DNA of 64,000 nt, taken from assembly GCA_004282875.1 (NCBI GenBank), contig SHLT01000001.1, positions 62,001 to 126,000 of the forward strand, given 5' to 3'. The notes under the pieces were generated by a model. The model did no database searches. It worked only from the letters and a program-made list of their open reading frames with translations, and was not told the origin of the DNA. Shown one piece after another: positions 50,022-58,416 of this stretch. Position 1 is the stretch's first letter, and every line of letters begins with the position of its first letter. Source of the stretch: Chromatiales bacterium (GTDB lineage: Bacteria; Pseudomonadota; Gammaproteobacteria; Steroidobacterales; Woeseiaceae). Position numbers and translations under genes: made by a program.

Positions 50022-52724
50022 CTAGTGCGCCTCGTCCCAGTTGTCGCCGACGCCGACATCGACTTTTAGTGGTGCTGCCAGTTTCGCCGCGCCATTCATG
50101 AGTTCGGTAACTTTGGCAGACACGGCATCGACTTCGGCGTTCTTCACCTCGAAGACGAGTTCATCGTGGACCTGCATGATCATGCGGGCCCCGGGCTGCT
50201 CTTCCTGCAGCCATCCATGGACCGTGATCATGGCCCGCTTGATGATGTCCGCCGCGGTTCCCTGCATCGGCGCGTTGATGGCGCTGCGCTCCGCGTACTG
50301 GCGGCGCTGTGCGTTGCGCGCATTGATTTCGGGCAGGTACAACCGTCGCCCGAATACTGTTTCGACAAAGCCCTTTTCGCTGGCCGTGGTCCGAATGTCA
50401 TCCATGTACTTCTTGACCCCCGGATAGCGCTCGAAATAGAGGTCCGTGTACTCCTGGGCTTCGCCGCGGCTGATGCCGAGCTGCTTGGCGAGGCCAAACG
50501 CCGACATGCCGTACATCAGGCCGAAGTTGATGGCCTTGGCCGAGCGGCGCTGGTCGTCGGTGACGTCCTCGAGCGCCACTTCGAAAACTTCGGCTGCCGT
50601 TGCGCGATGGACGTCCAGCTCTTTTTCGAACGCCTTGAGCAGACCCTTGTCCGCTGACAGGTGCGCCATGATGCGCAGTTCGATCTGCGAGTAGTCGGCG
50701 GCGAGCAGGATGTGGCCCTTGGGCGCAACGAAAGCCTGGCGTATGCGCCGACCTTCCTCGGTGCGAATCGGGATGTTCTGCAGGTTGGGATCAGTTGACG
50801 ACAGGCGTCCTGTTGCAGCGACGGCCTGGTGGTAGGACGTATGGATACGGCCCGTACGCTCATTGATCTGCAGCGGCAGCTTGTCCGTATAGGTGCTCTT
50901 CAGTTTGCTCACGCTGCGGTAGTCGATAATGACCGCGGGCAGCTCGTAGTCGTTCGCCAGTTCGACCAGGACATCTTCCGCGGTGGAAGGCTGGCCCTTC
51001 GGTGTCTTGCGGATTACAGGCAGCTCCTGCTGCTCGAACAGGATCTGCTGAAGCTGCTTCGGTGATCCGAGGTTGAACGGTCCGCCGGCGAGTTCGTGTG
51101 CTTTCGCCTCGAGCTTCGCCATCTTTTTGGCGAGCTCGCCGCTTTGCTTCTGCAGCATCTTGCGGTCAACGAGTACCCCGGTTTCTTCCATGTCGAGGAG
51201 GACGGGAACCAGCGGCTGCTCGATCTCTTCGTAGACTTTCTTCAAGGGCGGTTCGTCGCCGAGCTGCTGCCACAGGGTCTCGTGCAGCTGCAGCGTGATG
51301 TCGGCGTCTTCGGCGGCGTAGGGCGCGGCCGTCTCGAGGTCGATCTGGTTAAAAGTCAGCTGCTTGGCGCCCTTGCCCGCGACGTCTTCGTAATGAATGG
51401 TTTCCTTGCCAAGGTACTGGCGCGCTACCGAGTCCATATCGTGGCGCGTCGCGACGCTGTTGAGCACATACGATTCGAGCATCGAATCGTATGCCATGCC
51501 GGCCAGCGCTATGTCATAGCGCGCGAGGATGTGTGCGTCGTACTTGAGGTGGTGCCCGACCTTCTTCCTGGCGCTGCTCTCCAGCCAGGGCTTGAGCTTC
51601 GCGAGCACCTCGTCACGCGGCAGCTGGTCGGGCGCACCCGGGTAGTCATGCGCAACGGGCACGTAGCAGGCTTCGCCAGGTTTCGTGGTCATGGAGAGGC
51701 CGACGATCTCGGCATTCATGTAGTCGAGACTATTGGTTTCCGTGTCGAACGCGGTCAGTTTCGCCTTGTTGAGCTTCTTCAGCCAGGCGTCGAAGGCCTT
51801 CCACGTCAGCACCGTTTCATAGTCTGCAGGATCGTCTTCGACAGGTGCATCGACAGGCTGTTCGCCTGCGGCGACGCCCGCCTCATTGAGCTGCCGCAGT
51901 AACGAGCGCAGCTCGTAGTGGCTGTAAAGCTCACGCAACGTGTCGGTATCGCCGTCGGTCGCCTTGAGGTCATCGACACCCACATCGAGATCGACGTCGG
52001 TCTTGATCGTCGCGAGTTCACGTGACAGTTCCATTTGCGCCACGTTGTCGCGCAGGCTTTCTCCGACCTTGCCCTTGATCTCGTCACCGTGTTCCACGAT
52101 GCCGTCGGCGCTTTCATACAGATTTAGCCACTTGGCCGCCGTCTTGGGGCCAACCTTCGGCACACCTGGAATGTTGTCGGAACTGTCGCCGACCAGCGCG
52201 AGGTAGTCGATGATTTGCTCCGGGTAGACGTCGAACTTCGCCTTGACGGCATCGCGATCCAGTCGCGAATCGTTCATCGTATTGATCAGCGTGACCTTGT
52301 CGGTCACGAGCTGTGCCAGGTCCTTGTCGCCCGTTGAGACCAGCACGTTCAGCCCGGCTTTACCCGCCTCCGCACACAGCGTGCCGATGACGTCGTCCGC
52401 CTCCACGCCGCTAACCTGCAACAGCGGCAGGCCCATGGCCCCGACGGCATCGAGGATCGGCTGTACCTGGGAGCGCAGATCGTCCGGCATCGGTGGGCGG
52501 GTCGCCTTGTACTCGGCGAATAATTCATCGCGGAAGGTCTTGCCGGGCGCGTCGAACACGACGGCCACGTGGGCCGGCTGTTCTTCGCGCAGCAGTTTGA
52601 GGATCATCGTCAATACGCCGTGCAGTGCGCCCGTCGGTTCGCCCTGGGAGTTGGTCAGGGAGGGCAGCGCGTGAAAGGCGCGATACAAATACGATGACCC
52701 GTCGATCAGGACGAGATCAGTCAT
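50022..52724 (-). CDS. polA: DNA polymerase I
   Basis: 900 residues with all three domains. The 5'-3' exonuclease (1-290) has VLIDGSSYLYRAFHALP and VEADDVIGTL. The 3'-5' exonuclease (about 315-490) keeps the DxE motif in TAFDTETNSLD, so proofreading is likely active. The polymerase domain (about 510-900) has motif A DYSQIELRIMAHLS, motif B RRSAKAINFGLMYGM and motif C VHDELVFEV. It is convergent with the orphan gene and followed by lptM upstream on the same strand. Confidence 0.97.
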   Translation of the reverse strand: MTDLVLIDGSSYLYRAFHALPSLTNSQGEPTGALHGVLTMILKLLREEQPAHVAVVFDAPGKTFRDELFAEYKATRPPMPDDLRSQVQPILDAVGAMGLPLLQVSGVEADDVIGTLCAEAGKAGLNVLVSTGDKDLAQLVTDKVTLINTMNDSRLDRDAVKAKFDVYPEQIIDYLALVGDSSDNIPGVPKVGPKTAAKWLNLYESADGIVEHGDEIKGKVGESLRDNVAQMELSRELATIKTDVDLDVGVDDLKATDGDTDTLRELYSHYELRSLLRQLNEAGVAAGEQPVDAPVEDDPADYETVLTWKAFDAWLKKLNKAKLTAFDTETNSLDYMNAEIVGLSMTTKPGEACYVPVAHDYPGAPDQLPRDEVLAKLKPWLESSARKKVGHHLKYDAHILARYDIALAGMAYDSMLESYVLNSVATRHDMDSVARQYLGKETIHYEDVAGKGAKQLTFNQIDLETAAPYAAEDADITLQLHETLWQQLGDEPPLKKVYEEIEQPLVPVLLDMEETGVLVDRKMLQKQSGELAKKMAKLEAKAHELAGGPFNLGSPKQLQQILFEQQELPVIRKTPKGQPSTAEDVLVELANDYELPAVIIDYRSVSKLKSTYTDKLPLQINERTGRIHTSYHQAVAATGRLSSTDPNLQNIPIRTEEGRRIRQAFVAPKGHILLAADYSQIELRIMAHLSADKGLLKAFEKELDVHRATAAEVFEVALEDVTDDQRRSAKAINFGLMYGMSAFGLAKQLGISRGEAQEYTDLYFERYPGVKKYMDDIRTTASEKGFVETVFGRRLYLPEINARNAQRRQYAERSAINAPMQGTAADIIKRAMITVHGWLQEEQPGARMIMQVHDELVFEVKNAEVDAVSAKVTELMNGAAKLAAPLKVDVGVGDNWDEAH

Positions 52725-52738
52725 ACGGTCTGCTTACT

Positions 52739-52921
52739 CTATTTCTTTTCCGAGTCGTTCTCGTCTTCGCCTTCCTCACCTTCTTCGGCCTCATCGGCAG
52801 GCGGCGGCGGGTTAGAAATGCGGCTCGGGTTGCCCGGGACGTACAGGGGACCGCTCTGGCCACAGCCGGCGGCGACGAAAACAAACGAGAGTGCGACACA
52901 TGCAAGGATCAGGCGTTTCAT
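52739..52921 (-). CDS. lptM: LPS translocon maturation chaperone LptM (YifL-like lipoprotein)
   Basis: 60 residues from the ATG at 52921; an in-frame ATG four codons upstream (52933) is possible but the basic MKRL start fits a signal peptide better. The lipobox is VAAGC, and the mature start CGQSGPLYVP is the conserved LptM segment that inserts into the LptDE barrel. The tail is Pro-rich then acidic (EEGEEGEDEN). In E. coli LptM promotes LptD disulfide maturation. It lies 58 bp downstream of argH and 14 bp upstream of polA, both on the same strand. Confidence 0.85.
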   Translation of the reverse strand: MKRLILACVALSFVFVAAGCGQSGPLYVPGNPSRISNPPPPADEAEEGEEGEDENDSEKK

Positions 52922-52979
52922 AATCTCTGCCATCTAAGAAGGTTTCCCGATTATAGAGATCAGGCAGCGCTTGTGTGCG

Positions 52980-54164
52980 TCATTTTGCGTAACGGGCCGC
53001 CACTTTTCGGTACGCCTCTCGAAACGGCATGCCTTCCTCGGTGACCAGCCGGTAGGCCTCCTTCGTAGCAAAGATGCCTTCGTCCATCGTGATGTTACCC
53101 GGCAGGAACTCAAGGCCCTCCAGCACGTACGCCATGATGTCGACGCTGTCGATGGCAAGATCGATCGACCGGAACACGGGCGATTTGAGGCGCTGCAGGT
53201 CACGGTGATAGCCGGACGGCAGCTTGGCGGTGATCATCAGTGTTTCGTCGAGACACGCCTGCGAGGTGGCCGACGAGGCGCGCAGCAGTTCGAGCACGTC
53301 GGGATTGCGCTTCTGCGGCATGATCGACGAGCCCGTCGTTACCTCGGGCGCGAGCGAGATATAAGCGAATTCCTGCGTATAGAAGAGCAGCAGGTCGCTC
53401 GCCATGCGCGAGAGGTCCTGCATCAGGAGTGTGATCTCGAATAGCAGGGCGCTTTCGGCCTTGCCGCGCGACAGCTGTGCCGCGGTTACCGGCGACTGGG
53501 TAACGGCGAAGCCAAGCCGCTTGGTGGTGAACTCGCGGTCCAGCGGCAGGCCCGGAGTCCCGTAGCCGGCGGCGCTGCCCAGCGGATTCTTGTTGATGCG
53601 CCGGTGTACGGCGCGCAGGCCTTCGACGGCATCGCCGAAGCCTTCTTCGAACCCGCCGCACCAGAGTTCGACGGATGACGGCATGGCGTGTTGCATGTGC
53701 GTGTAGCCAGGCAAGTCGACGTCGCCCTGGTTGTCCGCAAGATGCGTGATTGCGGAACGCAGGTGCTCGACCCGTCCCGCGAGGTCCAGGGCCGCGTCTC
53801 GCAAGTACAGGCGGAGTGCCGTCAGAACCTGGTCATTGCGCGAGCGCCCGAGATGCAGGCGACCACCGGCCGGGCCGATGTTCTCGGTCAGGCGTGTCTC
53901 GAGCGCTGTGTGCACGTCCTCGTCTTCAAGTGTGATCTGCCATTCGCCCGTATCGAAGGCAGCCTCCAGGGCTCGAAGACCGTCGCAGATGGCGTGGCAG
54001 TCGTCGTGCGATATCAGCTCCTGCGCGGCAAGCATCTCGGCATGCGCGATTGAACCACGCACATCGTATTGAACGAGGCGGGCATCCAGCACGTGATCTT
54101 CGCCGGCCGTGTAGCGCAAGACGCGTTCGTCGAGTGGCAGGCCCTTTTCCCATAGTCTGTTCAT
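52980..54164 (-). CDS. argH: Argininosuccinate lyase, C-terminally short
   Basis: 394 residues, against about 450-460 for typical ArgH. The core is intact: SRNDQVLTALRLYLRD, GYTHMQHAMPSSVELW with the catalytic His, and the mobile loop GSSIMPQKRNPD carrying the catalytic Ser. The protein ends at FREAYRKVAARYAK, where other family members continue for about 50 residues. The stop is in frame with no obvious frameshift downstream. It cleaves argininosuccinate to arginine and fumarate. ATGA overlap with argB. Confidence 0.9.
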   Translation of the reverse strand: MNRLWEKGLPLDERVLRYTAGEDHVLDARLVQYDVRGSIAHAEMLAAQELISHDDCHAICDGLRALEAAFDTGEWQITLEDEDVHTALETRLTENIGPAGGRLHLGRSRNDQVLTALRLYLRDAALDLAGRVEHLRSAITHLADNQGDVDLPGYTHMQHAMPSSVELWCGGFEEGFGDAVEGLRAVHRRINKNPLGSAAGYGTPGLPLDREFTTKRLGFAVTQSPVTAAQLSRGKAESALLFEITLLMQDLSRMASDLLLFYTQEFAYISLAPEVTTGSSIMPQKRNPDVLELLRASSATSQACLDETLMITAKLPSGYHRDLQRLKSPVFRSIDLAIDSVDIMAYVLEGLEFLPGNITMDEGIFATKEAYRLVTEEGMPFREAYRKVAARYAK

Positions 54165-55090
54165 GATTCGTCACCCTGTTCCTCGGGAGACAGCGCCGCG
54201 ATGTCATCGACAACCAGGGTGCCGGTGCCCTCATTGGTGAACACCTCGAGCAGGATGCTGTCTGGCAATTTGTACGAAATAACATGAACGCGCTGCACGC
54301 CGTTCTTGATGGCTGAATTGATCGCTGCGGCTTTCGGCAGCATGCCGTCAGCGAGTATGCCGTCGTCCTTGAGTTGCTGGAGATGGGTCCTGTCGATATA
54401 GCTGATTAGCGAGCTCGGATCGTCAACGTCCTCGAGGATCCCGGTGGCGCCCGTGACGAGAATGAGTTTCTCGGCGTTGAGTTCGGCTGCGATTGCCGCG
54501 GCGACCGTATCGGCATTGATGTTGAGCAACACGCCGGACTCGTCACATGAGAGCGGGCTGACGACGGGCATCAGGCCGTTGTCGAGTTGTTTCCTGAGGA
54601 TGTCGGCTTCCACCGAATCGATATCGCCGACAAAGCCATAGTCGATCGCCTCCTCGCCCTCACGCTCGACCGGCGGTCGTTTATGCGCGCGAATCAGGCC
54701 GGCATCAACCCCGCTGATTCCGACAGCGGGAATCTGCAGGTCGCGACAACAGGCGAGGATCTTGGTGTTGACCTGGCCGTTGAGAATCATCGTCGCGACA
54801 TTGAGCGAGTCGCTGTTGGTTACGCGCCGTCCTTCGATGAACTGGGTGTCGAGCCCGAGCGCGGCCGCAAGCTCGGTCGATTGCGGACCACCGCCATGAA
54901 TGAGCACGGTGCGAATACCGACCTGGTGCAGGATGCCGACCTGTTCGACCAGTGCTGTCGTGAGCGCCGGATCGGCGAAGACTTCGCCACCCACCTTGAT
55001 CACGAAGACCTTGCCCTTGAAGAGCCGAATGTAGGGTGCAGCGTGTTTGAGCGCCGATACGACGATCGCGCGATCTCTCTTGGTCGTCAT
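54161..55090 (-). CDS. argB: N-acylglutamate kinase
   Basis: 309 residues; amino-acid-kinase fold with VFVIKVGGEVF, LIHGGGPQ, NVATMILNGQVN, LNINADTVAAAIAAELNAEKLILVTGATGIL and the C-terminal LLEVFTNEGTGTLV. The N-terminal extension of about 25 residues (ALKHAAPYIRLFKGK) resembles the extra helix found in arginine-sensitive kinases, so feedback inhibition is possible. The substrate could be N-acetyl- or N-succinyl-glutamate, depending on the acyl group this pathway uses. ATGA overlaps on both sides. Confidence 0.93.
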   Translation of the reverse strand: MTTKRDRAIVVSALKHAAPYIRLFKGKVFVIKVGGEVFADPALTTALVEQVGILHQVGIRTVLIHGGGPQSTELAAALGLDTQFIEGRRVTNSDSLNVATMILNGQVNTKILACCRDLQIPAVGISGVDAGLIRAHKRPPVEREGEEAIDYGFVGDIDSVEADILRKQLDNGLMPVVSPLSCDESGVLLNINADTVAAAIAAELNAEKLILVTGATGILEDVDDPSSLISYIDRTHLQQLKDDGILADGMLPKAAAINSAIKNGVQRVHVISYKLPDSILLEVFTNEGTGTLVVDDIAALSPEEQGDES

Positions 55091-56094
55091 TTCCGGCCAC
55101 CCAGCATCTGGTGCAGCACCGCCATCTGCGCCAGCATGCGATTACGCGCCTCGGGTATCACAATGCTGCGCGGGCCGTCGAGAATCTCGTCGGCCACGAC
55201 GACGCCGCGGCGTACGGGCAGGCAATGCATGAAGCGGCAGTCGTCTTTTGCCGTCTCGAACCACGGCTCGTCAACACACCAGTCGAGATGCTGCTCGCGA
55301 AGTTTCTGATCGGCCAGCCGGTCGCCGTAGTGTCTCGTTGAAGACCATGACTTGGCGTAGATAACATGCGCGTCTTCCATAGCTTCGGCACGGTCAGCGG
55401 TCTCAACGACCGAACCGCCACTGGCTTCCGCCGCGAAGATGGCTTTCTGCATGACGGGCGCCGGCAGTTCGAAACCTTCGGGCCGTAATACCGTGACGTC
55501 CATCCCGCGCATGGCGGCCATGTGCAGCGTCGATGCAGGTACCGCGAGCGGTAGGGCCTTCGGGTGATACGCCCAGCTCAGGACGAACTTACCGCCATTG
55601 GCCGGCATCCGGAGGTCGTCCATGGTCTTCCAGTCAGCGAGGCTCTGGCACGGATGGTTTAGCGCTGATTCCATATTGATGTATGGCGTGTCGATCAATT
55701 CGGTCAGCGCACTGAAGCGGGTTTCGGCCAGATCGTTCTCTATCTTCTTGCGATCGGCAAATGCGCGTATGCCGATAGCGTCGCCATAGGATGCAATCAC
55801 GGGGACCGCTTCACGAATATGTTCGGCGGCAACCCCGTCCATAACAATTCCGTCGCGCACCTCGAGCCCATGGATCGACATATCAGGTGAAATGACAAAC
55901 GAACCGCCGCCCAGGCGCACCATCGCAGCCTGGAAGGACGCGAGTGTGCGCAGCGACGGGCTCAGGAATAGCAGTGACAGCACCTTGCCCTTCAGCGCTT
56001 CGGGTTCGGGACTGGCGTCGAGGCGCCCGGCCAGATCGACAAGAGCCCGGATCTCCTCCATCGAGAAATCGGCCAGATCGTTAAATGCTTTCAT
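55087..56094 (-). CDS. argF': N-acylornithine carbamoyltransferase (ArgF'), succinylornithine-type features
   Basis: 335 residues. Carbamoyl-phosphate loop SPSLRTLASF (here SLRTL rather than SxRTR), HPCQSLAD, and FMHCLPVRR near residue 275-283. The segments VMDGVAAEHIREAVPVI, INMESALNHPCQSLAD and FMHCLPVRRGVVVADEI resemble N-acetyl/N-succinyl-ornithine carbamoyltransferases rather than ordinary OTCase. As I recall, residue 90 is Pro in the Bacteroides succinyl enzyme and the equivalent is Glu92 in the Xanthomonas acetyl enzyme; here it is Ala90. Replacement of that Glu is reported to favour N-succinylornithine. AAGGAA precedes the ATG. Confidence 0.88.
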   Translation of the reverse strand: MKAFNDLADFSMEEIRALVDLAGRLDASPEPEALKGKVLSLLFLSPSLRTLASFQAAMVRLGGGSFVISPDMSIHGLEVRDGIVMDGVAAEHIREAVPVIASYGDAIGIRAFADRKKIENDLAETRFSALTELIDTPYINMESALNHPCQSLADWKTMDDLRMPANGGKFVLSWAYHPKALPLAVPASTLHMAAMRGMDVTVLRPEGFELPAPVMQKAIFAAEASGGSVVETADRAEAMEDAHVIYAKSWSSTRHYGDRLADQKLREQHLDWCVDEPWFETAKDDCRFMHCLPVRRGVVVADEILDGPRSIVIPEARNRMLAQMAVLHQMLGGRK

Positions 56095-56118
56095 TTCGTG
56101 TTCCTTGTTTCCTTAATC

Positions 56119-56161
56119 AGGTGTCAGTCACCTTATTCTCGGTCTAAGGTGACTGACACCT
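56119..56161. repeat. Long inverted repeat, REP-like, between argD and argF'
   Basis: Perfect 17-bp arms AGGTGTCAGTCACCTTA (56119-56135) and TAAGGTGACTGACACCT (56145-56161) around a 9-nt loop. Each arm is itself near-palindromic (GGTG...CACC). The layout resembles REP/BIME elements. It lies between the argD stop and the argF' start, so it could form a stable RNA hairpin in the middle of the operon, affecting mRNA stability or partial termination. Confidence 0.75.
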
Positions 56162-56170
56162 TTAGACTGT

Positions 56171-57358
56171 CTATAGAGTGTCGGGTACCAGGTTGCTGAG
56201 CGCGTGTGCGAGGTGCTCCACGTGACTCTCCTGGAGCACGAGCGGCGCCAGTATGCGCAGTACGTTCGGGTCGCTGCTGGTGCCGGTCAGGATGTCGTGA
56301 TCGAGTAGCGCATCGCGGACTTCGACAGCGGGCCGGTCGCACACGAGTCCCAGCAGCAGGCCCATGCCCTGGATCTTGTACACGGGTCCGACGACACAAT
56401 GCTCGCGAATCTGCGCTTCGCGCTCGCGGACGTTGGCCAAGAGGTGCTCCGCGAGAATGCCCTGGATGGTCGCCGTGATCGCGGCAGCCGCGATTGGCCC
56501 GCCGCCGAATGTCGATCCGAGGGCACCAGCGCCGAAGTTCGAGGCAATGGACTCGGTGCACATCACGGCCCCGCAAGGGATCCCCCCGCCCAGGGCCTTC
56601 GCGCTGGTGATGATGTCGGGCATTACGTCGTGTGTCTGAACGGCAAAAAACCGCCCCGAACGGCCCATGCCCGACTGCACTTCGTCGGCGATGAGCACAG
56701 CACCGTGGCGGCTGGTGGCGGAGCGCAAGGTCTCGATGAACTCGGTCGAGAGGTCGTAGGCACCCGCCACGCCCTGGACCGGTTCGAAGATAACGGCGGC
56801 CACTGAATCGTCGATCATGGACTGCGCTGCGGCAATGTCGTCGCGGGGTATGAAGTCCACGTCGAACGGCCTGGCCGGAAAGCCGTACCACTGGTCAGCG
56901 TTCCAGGTGACCGCTGCAGCGGCTGCCGTCCTGCCATGGAATCCCTGCGTTAACGCAAGCACCTTCTTGCGGCCCGTCGCCATGAGCGCCATACGCAGGG
57001 CGTTTTCATTGGCTTCGGCACCGGAGTTCACGAAGAACACGCGCGTGATGTTCGCGGGTGCGATTCGCGTCAACTGTTCCGCCGCATCGGCCCGGACATC
57101 GAGCGCGACTGCGTTGCTCTGGAACAGGAGCTTGCTGCTCTGTTCCTGGATGGCCTGCACCAGCCGTGGATGACCGTAGCCAAGTGCCGCGACGGCATGC
57201 CCGCCGTACAGGTCCAGGATGCGCCTGCCATCCCGGGTAAAGATGTCGCAGCCGCTGGCGCGCTCGGGCACAAACGGCAGCTGCCCGTACACCGGGATGG
57301 TGAGCGCCGCTTCTCGGACCCGCGGGTCGTCGACGAACTTGTTCGCGGTTGCCATCAT
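56171..57358 (-). CDS. argD: Acetylornithine/succinyl-ornithine aminotransferase
   Basis: 395 residues from the ATG at 57358; a GTG two codons upstream (57364) is in frame, but 57358 gives the ATGA overlap with argC seen elsewhere in this operon. Class III PLP aminotransferase: DLYGGHAVAALGYGHP, NSGAEANENALRMA, FHGRT, EPVQGVAG, DEVQSGMGRSG, and the PLP Lys in ITSAKALGGGIP (about residue 245). It makes N-acylornithine from N-acylglutamate semialdehyde. Followed by the inverted repeat at 56119. Confidence 0.93.
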   Translation of the reverse strand: MMATANKFVDDPRVREAALTIPVYGQLPFVPERASGCDIFTRDGRRILDLYGGHAVAALGYGHPRLVQAIQEQSSKLLFQSNAVALDVRADAAEQLTRIAPANITRVFFVNSGAEANENALRMALMATGRKKVLALTQGFHGRTAAAAAVTWNADQWYGFPARPFDVDFIPRDDIAAAQSMIDDSVAAVIFEPVQGVAGAYDLSTEFIETLRSATSRHGAVLIADEVQSGMGRSGRFFAVQTHDVMPDIITSAKALGGGIPCGAVMCTESIASNFGAGALGSTFGGGPIAAAAITATIQGILAEHLLANVREREAQIREHCVVGPVYKIQGMGLLLGLVCDRPAVEVRDALLDHDILTGTSSDPNVLRILAPLVLQESHVEHLAHALSNLVPDTL

Positions 57359-58416
57359 GTCCACCCGGGTGCCGGCGTGTTGAGACCAGCCGTTTCAGGC
57401 AGCTTCCACAGGCGATTCATCCACTGCACCGCACCGCCAGCCGCACCTTTGACGAGGTTATCGATGGCGGCCATGACCACGACCGTGTCGCCGTCCGCCG
57501 CAACACTGATATGACACTGGTTGCTTGCCACCACGTTCTTGAGTCGCGGCGTGCCGCTGACGACCTGCACGAACGGCGCATCCCGGTAGGCTTCTTCATA
57601 CACGGCGCGTAATTGTTCGTCCGAAACTGGCGTACGCGCCTTTGCCTGCACCGTAACGTGAATACCCCGGGCAAACGGGCCCGAGTGCGGCACAAAATGC
57701 ACCCCGGTCTTCCGTCCGCTCGCTTTTTCCGCCAGTGCGGCCACCTCGGGAGCGTGCCGATGCGCCAGCGGCTTATAGGCGTAGAAATTACTGTTGCGCT
57801 CCGGGTGATGCGTCCCCGCGGACGGGCTTTTTCCAGACCCGGTGCTGCCCGTAATGCCGGTGATGAAGACCTCGGCTTCGGTCAGTCCGGACTGGATCAG
57901 GGGTACCGTGGCGAGGGTGGAGGCCGTGGCGAAGCACCCCGGGTGCCCCACATGCGCGACGTTGATGCGATCGACATGTTCCGGCAGGGCACAGACGAAT
58001 TTGTCGAGGAGCTGCGGCGCGCCGTGCTCTGCGTTGTATACGGACTCCCAGTCTTCCTGTCGTGCGAAACGGAAGTCGGCGGAGGAGTCCACGACGTGCA
58101 CCTCGATGCCTTTCTTCTCGCAGGCGTCGATGGCGTTGGCGATGACGGCAGCCGAGTCACCGTGAGGGGCCGCCGAGAACAAGGCAAGTTGACTGTCCCG
58201 CGCGACATGGTCGAGCCAGTCCGCGTGTGCGACAAAGTGCTGTCCCTGGCACGCGACGGCCAGATGGCCAAAGAGGTCACCGACGGGCTTGCCTGCTGCG
58301 CTGTCCGAGACGGCGGCCACGAGGTCGAGGTGTGGATGCCCGGCAATCAGCCGCAGCAACTCACCGCCCACGTAACCGCTGGCACCAATAATGACTGTCG
58401 GTATCGGTGTGCTCAC
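57355..58416 (-). CDS. argC: N-acyl-gamma-glutamyl-phosphate reductase
   Basis: 353 residues, GTG start overlapping the stop of the preceding P-loop gene (GTGA). Rossmann motif GASGYVGGELLRL, catalytic Cys161 in GHPGCFATA, the substrate-binding region TGSTGSGKSPSAGTHHPERNSNFYAY, and the conserved His in VPHSGPFARGIHVT. It reduces N-acylglutamyl phosphate to the semialdehyde with NADPH. The ending overlaps argD. Confidence 0.94.
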   Translation of the reverse strand: MSTPIPTVIIGASGYVGGELLRLIAGHPHLDLVAAVSDSAAGKPVGDLFGHLAVACQGQHFVAHADWLDHVARDSQLALFSAAPHGDSAAVIANAIDACEKKGIEVHVVDSSADFRFARQEDWESVYNAEHGAPQLLDKFVCALPEHVDRINVAHVGHPGCFATASTLATVPLIQSGLTEAEVFITGITGSTGSGKSPSAGTHHPERNSNFYAYKPLAHRHAPEVAALAEKASGRKTGVHFVPHSGPFARGIHVTVQAKARTPVSDEQLRAVYEEAYRDAPFVQVVSGTPRLKNVVASNQCHISVAADGDTVVVMAAIDNLVKGAAGGAVQWMNRLWKLPETAGLNTPAPGWT

